Shown here piece by piece: positions 17,748-25,851 of a stretch of DNA of 64,000 nt. Positions within the stretch are counted from its first letter, which is position 1. Every line of letters begins with the position of its first letter. The notes below the pieces were generated by a model. The model was not told where the DNA came from, ran no database searches, and worked only from the letters and a program-made list of their open reading frames with translations. The DNA lies in the NCBI RefSeq assembly GCF_013375035.1, contig NZ_CP056032.1:1100001-1164000 (forward strand), written 5' to 3'. This stretch comes from Spirosoma sp. KUDC1026 (GTDB lineage Bacteria > Bacteroidota > Bacteroidia > Cytophagales > Spirosomataceae). The position numbers were made by a program, and so were the translations under genes.

Positions 17748-17828
17748 AACAGGGGAAACAGGGAAGAAATGCAATAGAAAAAAGCAGTCACTGCCGTATT
17801 GTTATTCTCTCGTCTCCTCTCTTCTGAA
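17748..17828. repeat. Purine/pyrimidine quasi-palindromic spacer (recQ-purD)
   Basis: The first half is G/A-rich (AACAGGGGAAACAGGGAAG) and the second half C/T-rich (CTCTCGTCTCCTCTCTTCTG), with GCAGT/ACTGC at the centre. Pairing is imperfect. It is similar in plan, but not in sequence, to the spacers at 8340, 19116 and 38669. Confidence 0.4.
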
Positions 17829-19115
17829 ATGAATATATTAATACTGGGTTCGGGTGGGCGTGAACACGCTTTCGCGTGGAAACTGTCCCAAAGCCCTCTA
17901 TGTAGTGCTTTATTTGTTGCACCTGGTAACGCGGGTACCGCGCAGGTAGCAACAAACCTGCCGATTAAGTTTACCGATTTCCCGGCTATTGCCAAGGCTG
18001 TTCGTGAGCATAAAATCGATTTGCTGATCGTTGGCCCGGAGGAGCCGCTGGTAAAAGGAGTAGTCGATTATCTGCGTCAGCAGGCTGATTTGTCGGAGCT
18101 GGGCATTGTTGGCCCGGATGCAGAAGGGGCTCAACTGGAAGGAAGTAAAGATTTTTCCAAGCAGTTTATGGTACGGTACGGGGTACCGACGGCATCATCC
18201 CGAACGTTTACTGCCAACACGCTGGCGGATGGCCTAAGCTTCCTGGAAACGCACTCACTGCCGGTTGTTATCAAAGCCGATGGCCTGGCTGCGGGTAAGG
18301 GCGTAATTATTGCTGAAACCATTGCGGAAGCAAAAGGGGCTTTGTCGGACATGCTCGATGGTCAGAAGTTTGGTGAAGCAGGCAGTAAAGCCGTTATCGA
18401 GCAGTATCTCCGTGGAATCGAGCTATCCGTATTTGTCCTGACCGACGGCGAGAACTACAAGATCCTGCCCGAAGCAAAAGACTACAAACGGATCGGTGAA
18501 GATGATACGGGTCCGAATACAGGTGGCATGGGAGCTGTATCGCCGGTTGTGTTCGCGAACAGTTCGTTTATGACGAAAGTAGAAGAGAAAGTTGTTAAGC
18601 CGACTCTGGCCGGATTAAAACAGGAAGGCATCCGATATAAAGGATTTATTTTTATCGGATTGATGAAGGTAAACGGCGAACCATACGTTATTGAATATAA
18701 TGCCCGGATGGGCGACCCGGAAACCGAAGTTGTTTTACCCCGTATTCAGACCGACTTTGCGGAGTTGATGATAGCGACGGCTAATGGTGAGCTGGATCAG
18801 GTGACTGTGCAGGTATCTCCTCAAACGGCCGTAACGACCGTACTGGTTTCGGGGGGATATCCGGAAACCTATGAAACGGGTAAAGCTATTTCTGAGTTGG
18901 AACGGCTGGAAGACGTAACCGCATTCCACGCGGGAACGACGCAAAAAAACGGGGACGTACTGACCAATGGCGGGCGGGTGCTGGCCATTACAGCGCAGGC
19001 AAACTCACTCGAAAACGCTGTTCGGAAGTCGCAGGAAGCGGCCCGGATGGTGCAGTTCGATGGAAAGCAGTACCGTCGTGACATTGGACTTGACTTGATC
19101 CGATATTCGGACTAA
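17829..19115 (+). CDS. purD: Phosphoribosylamine--glycine ligase
   Basis: Second step of purine synthesis: ATP-dependent joining of glycine to phosphoribosylamine, giving GAR. The 428-residue protein starts with the family motif MNILILGSGGREHAFAW, has the ATP-grasp segments VVIKADGLAAGKGV near residue 138 and the GARS signature near residue 285 (EYNARMGDPETEVVLPR). Length is normal. The ATG at 17829 is chosen; a longer frame from 17799 would add ten residues in front of the conserved N-terminus. It lies between recQ and ricT, separated from both by self-complementary spacers. Confidence 0.97.
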   Translation: MNILILGSGGREHAFAWKLSQSPLCSALFVAPGNAGTAQVATNLPIKFTDFPAIAKAVREHKIDLLIVGPEEPLVKGVVDYLRQQADLSELGIVGPDAEGAQLEGSKDFSKQFMVRYGVPTASSRTFTANTLADGLSFLETHSLPVVIKADGLAAGKGVIIAETIAEAKGALSDMLDGQKFGEAGSKAVIEQYLRGIELSVFVLTDGENYKILPEAKDYKRIGEDDTGPNTGGMGAVSPVVFANSSFMTKVEEKVVKPTLAGLKQEGIRYKGFIFIGLMKVNGEPYVIEYNARMGDPETEVVLPRIQTDFAELMIATANGELDQVTVQVSPQTAVTTVLVSGGYPETYETGKAISELERLEDVTAFHAGTTQKNGDVLTNGGRVLAITAQANSLENAVRKSQEAARMVQFDGKQYRRDIGLDLIRYSD

Positions 19116-19244
19116 TGGTGAGGGGTTGAGGGTTTGAGGTTTGGGGTTTGGGGTTTGCTTATGTACCAGCATAGTTGGATATCGACAGCAAACCCCAGGC
19201 CCCAGACCCTGAACCCCTGGCCCCAAGCCCTAACGACACAAATT
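19116..19244. repeat. G-rich/C-rich quasi-palindromic spacer (purD-ricT)
   Basis: The left arm at about 19121-19158 is made of GGGGTT/GGGTTT units (AGGGGTTGAGGG, then GGGGTTT twice). The right arm at about 19192-19235 is its imperfect complement (AGCAAACCCCAGGCCCC, then CCCTGAACCCCTGG). The left arm holds four runs of three or more G within 19122-19154 and could form a G-quadruplex as well as a long hairpin. Confidence 0.7.
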
Positions 19245-20450
19245 ATGTCATGTAAATCCTGCGCAACCGGTGGGTGTGGCACCCAACGCACGACGACTGA
19301 CGGCTCAACAACGACCGTTGCAGGATGTGGAAGTGGCGGATGTAGCACCGGAGGTTGCAATAAACTAAATTCATTTGACTGGCTGAGCGATATTTCAATG
19401 CCTGGCCAGCACGCGATAGCGGTGGTTGAAGTAAAATTCAAGGGCGGTCGCAAGGAATATTATCGGAACGTACACCAACTAGATTTGACAACGGGCGATT
19501 ACGTGGTTGTTGAAATGCAGTCAGGGTATCATATCGGGGCCGTTTCCCTGCAGGGCGAACTGGTTCGGATACAACTCAAGAAGAAGGGTGTCAAAGTAAA
19601 TGACGATACCAAAGTCATTCATCGACTGGCAACAGCGAAGGATCTGGAGCGGCATGAGCAGGCAGTACTACGAGACCTGCCAGCCCTGTACCGATCGCGC
19701 GAAATCGTTCGGGAGTTAAAGCTGAATATGAAGTTATCGGACGTTGAATTCCAGTCGGATAATACGAAAGCTACGTTCTATTACTCCTCAGAAGAGCGGG
19801 TCGATTTTCGGGAGCTGATTAAAATGCTTGCGAGTGAGTTCAAAGCTCGGATTGAAATGCGGCAGATCAGCCTGCGCCAGGAAGCGGGCCGACTGGGCGG
19901 CATTGGTTCCTGCGGACGTGAACTCTGCTGTTCGACCTGGCTCACCGATTTCAAAAATATCGCTACGTCGGCAGCGCGGTATCAAAACTTGTCGCTGAAC
20001 CCGGCTAAATTATCAGGGCAGTGCGGGCGGCTGAAATGCTGCCTGAATTACGAGCTTGATACGTATGTCGATGCTCTGCGCGACATTCCGACCATCGACA
20101 AACCGCTGGAAACGCAGAAAGGACGTGCTTACCTGCAGAAAACCGATATTTTCCGGAAACTGATGTGGTTTGGATACGGTGCCGAAAGTACCTGGCATCC
20201 ACTGCCCATTGCCCGCGTTCTGGAGATTGCCGATCTGAATAAAAAAGGTATTATTCCAGAATCCTTCGATGTGCTTACTCCCGTGGGTGAGAAGCAGCCT
20301 GTTACGGCTGCCGCATTAAACAGCGATCTGCAGAAGCTGGATGCCAAGTACGCGACTCGTACGGCCAAGAAGAAAAAGAAGAAAACGAAAGGTCCAGGAG
20401 CCAATGCCCCATCGGGTAACAATCCGAAGGGATCATCGACTAATAAATAA
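19245..20450 (+). CDS. ricT: PSP1-domain regulatory iron-sulfur protein RicT family
   Basis: Family of RicT/YaaT, which in Bacillus forms the RicA-RicF-RicT complex with iron-sulfur clusters and helps RNase Y process mRNA; its job in Bacteroidota is not established. This 401-residue protein has an N-terminal Cys/Gly/Thr-rich segment with six Cys in the first 36 residues (MSCKSCATGGCG and later GCGSGGCSTGGC). The PSP1 domain follows, with GSCGRELCCSTW near residue 225 and SGQCGRLKCCLNYE near residue 260. The tail is Lys-rich. The ATG at 19245 is chosen; the frame open from 19134 would translate the repetitive spacer and has no family support. Confident as PSP1; the symbol rests on family resemblance. 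Confidence 0.85.
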   Translation: MSCKSCATGGCGTQRTTTDGSTTTVAGCGSGGCSTGGCNKLNSFDWLSDISMPGQHAIAVVEVKFKGGRKEYYRNVHQLDLTTGDYVVVEMQSGYHIGAVSLQGELVRIQLKKKGVKVNDDTKVIHRLATAKDLERHEQAVLRDLPALYRSREIVRELKLNMKLSDVEFQSDNTKATFYYSSEERVDFRELIKMLASEFKARIEMRQISLRQEAGRLGGIGSCGRELCCSTWLTDFKNIATSAARYQNLSLNPAKLSGQCGRLKCCLNYELDTYVDALRDIPTIDKPLETQKGRAYLQKTDIFRKLMWFGYGAESTWHPLPIARVLEIADLNKKGIIPESFDVLTPVGEKQPVTAAALNSDLQKLDAKYATRTAKKKKKKTKGPGANAPSGNNPKGSSTNK

Positions 20451-20488
20451 GAGAAGCCCCGGCCTGATCAGGCCGGGGCTTCTCTTAT
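20449..20488. terminator. Bidirectional terminator between ricT and the plug-like gene
   Basis: A long near-perfect palindrome AAGAGAAGCCCCGGCC-TGATCA-GGCCGGGGCTTCTCTT lies between two convergent genes. It overlaps the stop codon region of the minus-strand gene. Confidence 0.85.
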
Positions 20489-20943
20489 TTAGGGGCGATA
20501 CCTGATTTGGTTGTAATGATAAATACACCATTTCGGGCGTTTTTGCCGTATAAGTTCTGGGCCTTGGGCCCTTCCAACTGATAAGTTGAAGCGACTTCTT
20601 TTTCTTTCAAATTTCGTAACTGGCTTGCCGTAGCTGGTTTCCCATCAATCACATAGAGCGGACTGCCCTGCACACTGCTGCGCAACCAGCCCGGCACGGC
20701 TTTGCCCACGGCCGACGACTGCGCCGGTAATGAGCTGAACGTCGTGTCCAGCATCGTACCGGGAAGGATCACAGGTTTTATATCACGCGTTGATACATTA
20801 TTCGAATGAGCGCGTGATTTATTAGGAACGACAGTATCCATAACGGTAATCTGTCGGGGAAACTCAGGCTGGATGGACTCTTCGGCAACAGCCGCATAGC
20901 CGAACAAAAGAAGCAGTAACGAAAGAAAAGCAAACAGGCGCAT
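20485..20943 (-). CDS. Small exported protein with TonB-plug-like segment
   Basis: A 152-residue protein with a signal peptide at residues 1-20 (hydrophobic core LFAFLSLLLLLFGY, cleavage after AVA). The middle is low in conserved features. Residues about 90-148 read like part of a TonB-dependent receptor plug: PLYVIDGKPA, a helix, then LYGKNARNGVFIITTK. There is no barrel or TonB box, so it is not a receptor. It lies 111 bp downstream of the BlaR1-like gene on the same strand and may belong to the same transcript. That neighbour ends in a comparable segment. Function unknown; an envelope partner of the sensor is an inference from position and shared motif. Confidence 0.7.
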   Translation of the reverse strand: MRLFAFLSLLLLLFGYAAVAEESIQPEFPRQITVMDTVVPNKSRAHSNNVSTRDIKPVILPGTMLDTTFSSLPAQSSAVGKAVPGWLRSSVQGSPLYVIDGKPATASQLRNLKEKEVASTYQLEGPKAQNLYGKNARNGVFIITTKSGIAPK

Positions 20944-21054
20944 GATGGTACGCGAAGCGTTGGTTTACAGAACTTAGACAGATAACTAGGGTATTTGTTT
21001 AATCTGTCCGTTCGTTATTGCCAACACACGCCTTTATTGCAAATAGCCGGTTCG

Positions 21055-22899
21055 TTAGTTACTGTCATCGGTATAGATCAGCAGAGCGGAGTTTACGCTC
21101 TTTTTCTGCGTGGCGTCATACTTGGTTACTTTTATTACACTGTACAATTGATCGACCGTTAAGGCTGTAACATCAGTCAAGGTGGCTGGTTTATTGTTGA
21201 TGTAGAGTGGAACCGCTTGTAGCTCGTCAACAACAGAAAGGTGGTCGTCGTCTATTCGGGTGAGCCCGCTTGCTTTGATAGATTTATTTTGGAAAAAGAC
21301 TTTCCCGAATTTGGTCCGACCGCTGTTCTGCGCAAATTTCTGTTCTCCTTCGTGAATCAAATAATCGAGACGATGCTCTGCCACGAACTGAGCTACGGCT
21401 GATTCATCGTTGTCAGCAATTTGTTGTAATTGAGTGGGAAAAGGGGCACCGGTACCTCTCTTCCAGAAATCATCTTTATCAACAGACTTTAATTGACTCG
21501 TACCAGCCGCGCCCGCTTGAGCGCCAATGCCTATATAGCCGGATACGGTAGGAATCGGTTTAGTATCGTCGTCGGTCTCGGTAATTTGCGTTAAACCACC
21601 TGATGAGCGAACAACTGTAAAAACAAGACGGTCAATATAAGTATACAGCGGATCGTACTTGACCTCGTTAAGCTGCATGGTATTGCCGTATTGGGCAAGT
21701 TCCTGCTTAAGCAGTGTGAAATCATCCAGAGTGGTTTTGGGCGTAACGACCCAGTACAGATAGTTACCTTGTTTGACTAGTAAACGTGATTTCAAAGGGA
21801 CTTCCGGAGCAATCTTAGCAATTTTGCGAGCGGAATCAGGAGTAGTTACTACGTCTGCAACTGCTTCGTTTAAATCTGTCTCTGGCAGCGGTAACGAGGG
21901 CATAGCTGTCTCTACAGGTAAAGAATTAGTCGCTTGATTCACCGAAGCCGGCGCAGGCAAGCTCTCGATAACAATGGCCTTGGTGAGCGCCGGACGAGCA
22001 AACGCTGCTGTTACGATGAGTATGATAAGACCAACAAGTGGGTATTTAACAGCCGTCAACATTGACGAACGGGTGCGGGCGATCATAGCAATGCGGGTTT
22101 TTAGTTGAGACTTATTGAAATGGTTACTAATCGTTGATGAGGAATCAGCCATACTTACCCGAAGCAAGCTGTACTGATACGCGCGGGCATCCACTCCCTC
22201 AGACAATACAGCCTGATCCGCGCTAAACTCCAGGACTTGATGCAGTAGATACCGAAAAAGGTAAATGGCCGGGTTGAACCAAAGAAAACAGCAGAGCAGA
22301 CTGGCAGCTATGGTATCCAGACTATGTTTGGATCGAACGTGAAGACGTTCATGGCGCAGAATTAGCTCCAACTCGTCGGCGGTGTACAGCGCTGGGTTAA
22401 TTACGACCCAGTTAAAAAAAGAAAAGGGAGATTGAACAGTTGGAGAGGATACAAGAATAAAATCATCGTACGGTTCCTGCTCCGATCGACGTATCAGCCG
22501 GAGTAACGAAAACAGCTGACTACTGAACCGGATCAGTAATCCAAATAGAATGAAACCATACAGGCAGGCAACGGCTTCCATCCATGTCAAGGTGAAGGCG
22601 GTGCCTGAGTCAACCGGCAGGTTTGTTTCAACTGACTGCGTAGCCAATTGTGGAAGAATAGGCTGCTTGAAATACTCTGGTCGGACAACCTGCGTGGTAC
22701 GTTGTATAGCTGTTTGCACTGGTTGCGGACTCCAGTCAGGTAGCTCCACTAGGGGTAACGTGAATGAGGCTACAACCCCTAGCCATAGAATAAGCCGATT
22801 GACTCCAAAGAACGTTTCGTGACGGAGTAGCAGGTAATAAGCCGCGCTCACGACCACCAGCAACCCATTAGCAAGTAATACGTAGCGCAGGGTATCCAT
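21055..22899 (-). CDS. BlaR1-like M56 family membrane metalloprotease
   Basis: Membrane-embedded sensor protease that in BlaR1/MecR1 systems inactivates the BlaI repressor. The 614-residue protein has four hydrophobic segments in its first 310 residues, with the zinc motif HERLH at His183-His187 (LILRHERLHVRSKHSL) between the third and fourth and the further family segment LEFSADQAVL near residue 225. The fourth membrane helix is near residues 285-305. The remaining ~300 residues are predicted periplasmic, but there is no penicillin-binding SxxK domain; the end reads AVPLYINNKPATLTDVTALT and is plug-like. It starts 3 bp after blaI, so the two are one operon. The inducer is unknown. Confidence 0.9.
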   Translation of the reverse strand: MDTLRYVLLANGLLVVVSAAYYLLLRHETFFGVNRLILWLGVVASFTLPLVELPDWSPQPVQTAIQRTTQVVRPEYFKQPILPQLATQSVETNLPVDSGTAFTLTWMEAVACLYGFILFGLLIRFSSQLFSLLRLIRRSEQEPYDDFILVSSPTVQSPFSFFNWVVINPALYTADELELILRHERLHVRSKHSLDTIAASLLCCFLWFNPAIYLFRYLLHQVLEFSADQAVLSEGVDARAYQYSLLRVSMADSSSTISNHFNKSQLKTRIAMIARTRSSMLTAVKYPLVGLIILIVTAAFARPALTKAIVIESLPAPASVNQATNSLPVETAMPSLPLPETDLNEAVADVVTTPDSARKIAKIAPEVPLKSRLLVKQGNYLYWVVTPKTTLDDFTLLKQELAQYGNTMQLNEVKYDPLYTYIDRLVFTVVRSSGGLTQITETDDDTKPIPTVSGYIGIGAQAGAAGTSQLKSVDKDDFWKRGTGAPFPTQLQQIADNDESAVAQFVAEHRLDYLIHEGEQKFAQNSGRTKFGKVFFQNKSIKASGLTRIDDDHLSVVDELQAVPLYINNKPATLTDVTALTVDQLYSVIKVTKYDATQKKSVNSALLIYTDDSN

Positions 22900-22902
22900 A
22901 GC

Positions 22903-23265
22903 TTATTTTTCTTTCTCAATCATGGCCAGAATTTCCCGGAGTTCGTCGGCGGAGATCTTTTCGTTCTGGGCAAAATAGCTGACCAGGTTTTTGTACGAGT
23001 TATCAAAATAATCGCCCACTACTTTCTTCAGCACGAAGCGATTCTGGTAGTCCTCTTTGCTGACCAAGGCAAAATATTCGTGCGTATTACCATAGGCCTG
23101 GTGACCGATGTACCCTTTTTCTTCCAGATTACGAACAATGGTCGAGACCGTATTATAGTGTAAAGGCGGGTTCGTAAAGTGCGAAACCATGTCCTTAACG
23201 TAGCAGGGCTCTAATTTCCAGAGTACCTGCATCACCTCTTCTTCTTTGGTAGTGAGCTTTTCCAT
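22903..23265 (-). CDS. BlaI/MecI/CopY family repressor
   Basis: A 120-residue winged-helix repressor, the partner of the M56 protease encoded 3 bp downstream. Family features: LTTKEEEVMQVLWKLEPCYVKDMV at the N-terminus, the recognition helix region LHYNTVSTIVRNLEEKGYIGHQAYGNTHEY near residues 33-62, then a C-terminal dimer helix pair containing the site where M56 proteases cut. Two identical dyads lie just upstream (23278-23315), so it probably represses its own operon. The -7 box TACGTTTG ends only four bases before the ATG, suggesting a leaderless or nearly leaderless mRNA. Confidence 0.93.
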   Translation of the reverse strand: MEKLTTKEEEVMQVLWKLEPCYVKDMVSHFTNPPLHYNTVSTIVRNLEEKGYIGHQAYGNTHEYFALVSKEDYQNRFVLKKVVGDYFDNSYKNLVSYFAQNEKISADELREILAMIEKEK

Positions 23266-23269
23266 GGAG

Positions 23270-23277
23270 CAAACGTA
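23270..23277 (-). promoter_or_regulatory. Putative -7 box for blaI
   Basis: TACGTTTG on the minus strand (23277 down to 23270) fits TAnnTTTG and lies four bases before the blaI ATG. The -33 element is weak. The upstream dyads abut and cover the expected -33 area. Confidence 0.45.
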
Positions 23278-23315
23278 AAACTATTTTTCTAGTTTAAAAA
23301 CTAGCTATGTAGTTT
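23278..23315. promoter_or_regulatory. Tandem BlaI-type operator (two identical dyads)
   Basis: AAACTA-N6-TAGTTT occurs twice: 23278-23295 and 23298-23315. Centres are 20 bp apart, about two helical turns. The inner halves also make a perfect 16-bp palindrome, CTAGTTTAAAAACTAG (23289-23304). Position just upstream of blaI suggests autoregulation by cooperative dimers. Confidence 0.75.
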
Positions 23316-23322
23316 TTTGCGG

Positions 23323-23354
23323 TTTGAAAAGCAAGGTTGCCCATCGTAGTTTTG
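23323..23354 (+). promoter_or_regulatory. Promoter of gldH
   Basis: TTTG at 23323-23326 and TAGTTTTG at 23347-23354 with a 20-bp gap match the Bacteroidota promoter form, 22 bp upstream of the gldH ATG. Confidence 0.6.
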
Positions 23355-23376
23355 CCAATTGATTCGTTAAGGGTTT

Positions 23377-23856
23377 ATGAAAAGAATTTATCTGGCGCTG
23401 CTGGTAGTAGTTGCGGTCATGTCAGGCTGCGATACGAATGCTGTTTATAAAGAATATACGGACATTGACGAAGGGAAATGGTTTGTTAAAGACGCCCCGT
23501 CGTTTACGTTCGAGATCAAAGACACGACTATTGCGTACAATATTTATTACAACCTCAGAAATTCGCTCTCCTACGATTATTATAACCTGTATCTGACGCG
23601 CTATCTACGCGACGAGAGCGGCAAAGAATTAGAATCCCGGCTGGATGAATTGATTCTGATGGATCCCAAAACGGGCAAACCCACCGGTGAGGGGATTGGC
23701 GACCTGTTCGACCACAAGTTTCTGATGAAGCGCAACTACCGGTTCCCCAAAGCGGGAAAATACACCATGCAGATTAAACAGTACATGCGGCAGGACCCGC
23801 TGCTGCACGTAGAAAGCGTTGGAATCACCGTTGAAAAGGCAGCTTCTGCCAACTAA
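23377..23856 (+). CDS. gldH: Gliding motility lipoprotein GldH
   Basis: Lipoprotein needed for gliding in Flavobacterium, associated with the type IX secretion and motility machinery. The 159-residue protein has a lipoprotein signal with lipobox VMSGC (Cys19). It then follows the family pattern: VYKEYTDIDEGKWF, an IKDTTIAYNIYYNLRNSLSYDYYNLYL strand pair, GEGIGDLFDHKFLMKRNYRFPKAGKYTMQIKQYMRQDPL, and a final VGITVE strand. Length is typical. It is divergent from blaI and 12 bp upstream of a PAP2 gene, probably co-transcribed with it. Assignment is by sequence pattern. Confidence 0.85.
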   Translation: MKRIYLALLVVVAVMSGCDTNAVYKEYTDIDEGKWFVKDAPSFTFEIKDTTIAYNIYYNLRNSLSYDYYNLYLTRYLRDESGKELESRLDELILMDPKTGKPTGEGIGDLFDHKFLMKRNYRFPKAGKYTMQIKQYMRQDPLLHVESVGITVEKAASAN

Positions 23857-23868
23857 TCCATTATTCGT

Positions 23869-24513
23869 TTGCAACCTTTTTTTGATTTGCTGCGGAAGAA
23901 CCGACTGTTCTTTGCGCTTTATGCACTGGTGCTGGTTGTCATGGGGCTGCTGCAGATAACCTTTACCCAGGAGCAACTAATGCAGATGGTGAACGTGCGC
24001 AATACTGAAGTTGCCGACGTTTTCTTCACCTACGTTACGTATATGGGCGATGGGGCATTTTTCGTCATTATCTGCCTGATTCTACTAGCGGTCAATCAGC
24101 GGATTGGCGTTATGGCTCTGGCTAGTTTTGCGCTTTCGTCACTGACGTCTCTGTTTCTTAAGTCGGTGATGTTTCCAAATTCGCTGCGGCCACTCAAATT
24201 CTTCGAGCACTCCGCTTTTGAATACCACATCATCAAAGGGCTTGATGTGCATAGCTACAACAGCTTTCCGTCGGGGCATACAACAACCGCATTTGCCGTT
24301 TTTAGTCTGCTGACCTTTCTCGACACCCGAAAAAGCAGGGCATGGCTGTTTGTGTTTCTCGGCGTTCTGACGGGCTATTCCCGAGTATATCTGTTCCAGC
24401 ATTTTGTGGAAGATACCTACGTGGGCTCGATGGTGGGTACTATATCGTCAGTTGTTGTGTATCTGGCGTTGCAGAAGTGGACATTTGAGAAAACCAGTCG
24501 GCCAATACCATAA
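23869..24513 (+). CDS. PAP2-family membrane phosphatase
   Basis: Six-helix membrane phosphatase of the PAP2 superfamily, acting on a lipid phosphate or undecaprenyl diphosphate. The three catalytic motifs are present: KSVMFPNSLRP (K-x7-RP form) near residue 102, FPSGHTTTAF near residue 135, and YSRVYLFQHFVEDTYVG near residue 170 (SR-x5-H-x3-D). Length is 214 residues. The frame opens with TTG at 23869, which keeps the first membrane helix (LFFALYALVLVVMGLL); the first ATG is further inside and would remove it. It follows gldH by 12 bp and ends at a terminator. The substrate cannot be told from sequence. Confidence 0.88.
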   Translation: MQPFFDLLRKNRLFFALYALVLVVMGLLQITFTQEQLMQMVNVRNTEVADVFFTYVTYMGDGAFFVIICLILLAVNQRIGVMALASFALSSLTSLFLKSVMFPNSLRPLKFFEHSAFEYHIIKGLDVHSYNSFPSGHTTTAFAVFSLLTFLDTRKSRAWLFVFLGVLTGYSRVYLFQHFVEDTYVGSMVGTISSVVVYLALQKWTFEKTSRPIP

Positions 24514-24516
24514 AAA

Positions 24517-24544
24517 AAGCGGTCAGGCTTCTGCCAGACCGCTT
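24517..24544. terminator. Terminator after the PAP2 gene
   Basis: AAGCGGTC-A-GGC and GCC-A-GACCGCTT form a stem with one internal mismatch, loop TTCT, and A-run before it. It lies between convergent genes and can serve both strands. Confidence 0.75.
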
Positions 24545-24567
24545 ATGTATCATAAAGTAGGAAGTGG

Positions 24568-25059
24568 TTACCGGAGTCGATCGGAATCACGAACCAACTT
24601 TTCGTCCCGACGAATAAAGCGGTTGGCCAATGCGTTAAACACCAGCGCAGCAATAACAGCATAAAAGCCAAATAGGAAATCTCCCTGACTGTCGGGGCTT
24701 CCGTACGACTTTGCTGCGTAGAGCGTACGGTACAGAATGATTCCCATGATAGCCGTCAGCATCAACGCGTTGACAGCGCAAAGAGCGGTTTGCAACAGGC
24801 GATTTTTAAATTGAAAAAGGGCAACCAGCGCCACAATAGCCACAATGCCCATGAGCAGAGCGAGGTACCAGACTGGGGTAACATACGTAGCTGGTGCGGT
24901 GCGGCCGTCAACAGCCTGCACCTGACTGTACTGCAGGGCTGTCAGATTCGCCATCTCGTTTGGTTGCAGACCCGCTTTCTCCCAGATTGGGTTAGCTAGA
25001 GCGAGGACCATTGCTACAGCGATAAGAAACAAAAATATTGACTGAACGCGTTGAATCAT
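24568..25059 (-). CDS. DUF4293-like membrane protein
   Basis: A 163-residue integral membrane protein beginning MIQRVQSIFLFLIAVAM, which is the typical opening of the DUF4293 family of Bacteroidota. Four hydrophobic segments are visible (about residues 7-24, 68-90, 97-119 and 133-152), and the C-terminus is charged (RFIRRDEKLVRDSDRLR). The ATG at 25059 is chosen; a longer frame to 25182 would overlap the divergent mnmD gene and add residues with no family support. Function unknown. Confidence 0.75.
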   Translation of the reverse strand: MIQRVQSIFLFLIAVAMVLALANPIWEKAGLQPNEMANLTALQYSQVQAVDGRTAPATYVTPVWYLALLMGIVAIVALVALFQFKNRLLQTALCAVNALMLTAIMGIILYRTLYAAKSYGSPDSQGDFLFGFYAVIAALVFNALANRFIRRDEKLVRDSDRLR

Positions 25060-25111
25060 TGGTGATATACTTGTTTTTGGAAGGCAAAAATAGCCTAAAA
25101 TCCGATAGAGA

Positions 25112-25783
25112 ATGAAAGCTGCACTACGTATCGTCACAACCGAGGATGGCTCCAGTACAGTAATAAATGAAACGTTTGACAAATCGTACCACTCTGTTTA
25201 CGGGGCTCAGCAGGAATCGCAGCGGGTATACATCGAACTGGGTCTGCTGGCAGCACTGGAGAAATTCCCGAATACCGATTTGTTTGTCTTTGAAATGGGT
25301 TTCGGCACCGGCTTGAATGCATTAATGACTGCCCTGGAAGCCGATAATTACCAGCGAAAAATTCATTACACAGCCGTCGAAGCGCAGCCGCTCCTGGCAG
25401 AAGAAGCGCGTCAACTGAACTACGATACGTTATTGGGTACCAATTATCTGGAGAAGCTGCATATGAGTCCCTGGAATGAACCTGTTGAGATTAGCCCGTA
25501 TTTTTCGTTGACAAAGTGGGAGGGACGTCTGCAGGATTTCCGGACCAGCCAACGGTTTCATCTAATCTATTACGACGCCTTTGCCCCCACTTCGCAACCT
25601 GAATTATGGGAGGAACCCGTTTTTCAGCAGATGACAAACATGTTGTTGCCGGAGGGGTTGCTGACTACCTACTGCTCCCGCAGTTACGTACAGCGAAATA
25701 TGCAGGCGGCTGGCCTGATTGTTGAGAAACATCCAGGACCGCCCCATAAGCGTGAAATTCTGCGGGCTGTAAAATCAGCCTGA
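25112..25783 (+). CDS. mnmD: tRNA (5-methylaminomethyl-2-thiouridine)-methyltransferase MnmD
   Basis: SAM-dependent methyltransferase that finishes the mnm5s2U34 modification in the tRNA wobble position, corresponding to the N-terminal half of E. coli MnmC. The 223-residue stand-alone protein has VFEMGFGTGLNALMTAL near residue 60 (SAM motif I), HYTAVEAQPL (motif II), the conserved YYDAFAPTSQPELW near residue 152, and TYCSRSYVQRNMQAAG near residue 188. There is no FAD oxidase domain, as usual in Bacteroidota. It is divergent from the DUF4293 gene. Confidence 0.92.
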   Translation: MKAALRIVTTEDGSSTVINETFDKSYHSVYGAQQESQRVYIELGLLAALEKFPNTDLFVFEMGFGTGLNALMTALEADNYQRKIHYTAVEAQPLLAEEARQLNYDTLLGTNYLEKLHMSPWNEPVEISPYFSLTKWEGRLQDFRTSQRFHLIYYDAFAPTSQPELWEEPVFQQMTNMLLPEGLLTTYCSRSYVQRNMQAAGLIVEKHPGPPHKREILRAVKSA

Positions 25784-25851
25784 CGCATAAAACGCTGTTG
25801 GTGAGCAAATTTTATGCAGTTAACCTGCGTTATGTCCAAAACAACGATCGT

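Noticed and set aside
19134..19244. N-terminal extension of ricT
   Set aside because: It would translate the G-rich/C-rich spacer; the Cys-rich MSCKSC start at 19245 fits the family.
19116..19244. GGGGTTT units as telomere-like or CRISPR-like repeats
   Set aside because: Units are irregular and the right arm is a complement, so the hairpin explains them. No regularly spaced direct repeats or cas genes exist in the window.
21055..22899. Beta-lactam sensor BlaR1 proper
   Set aside because: The M56 domain is present but the penicillin-binding sensor domain with SxxK is not.
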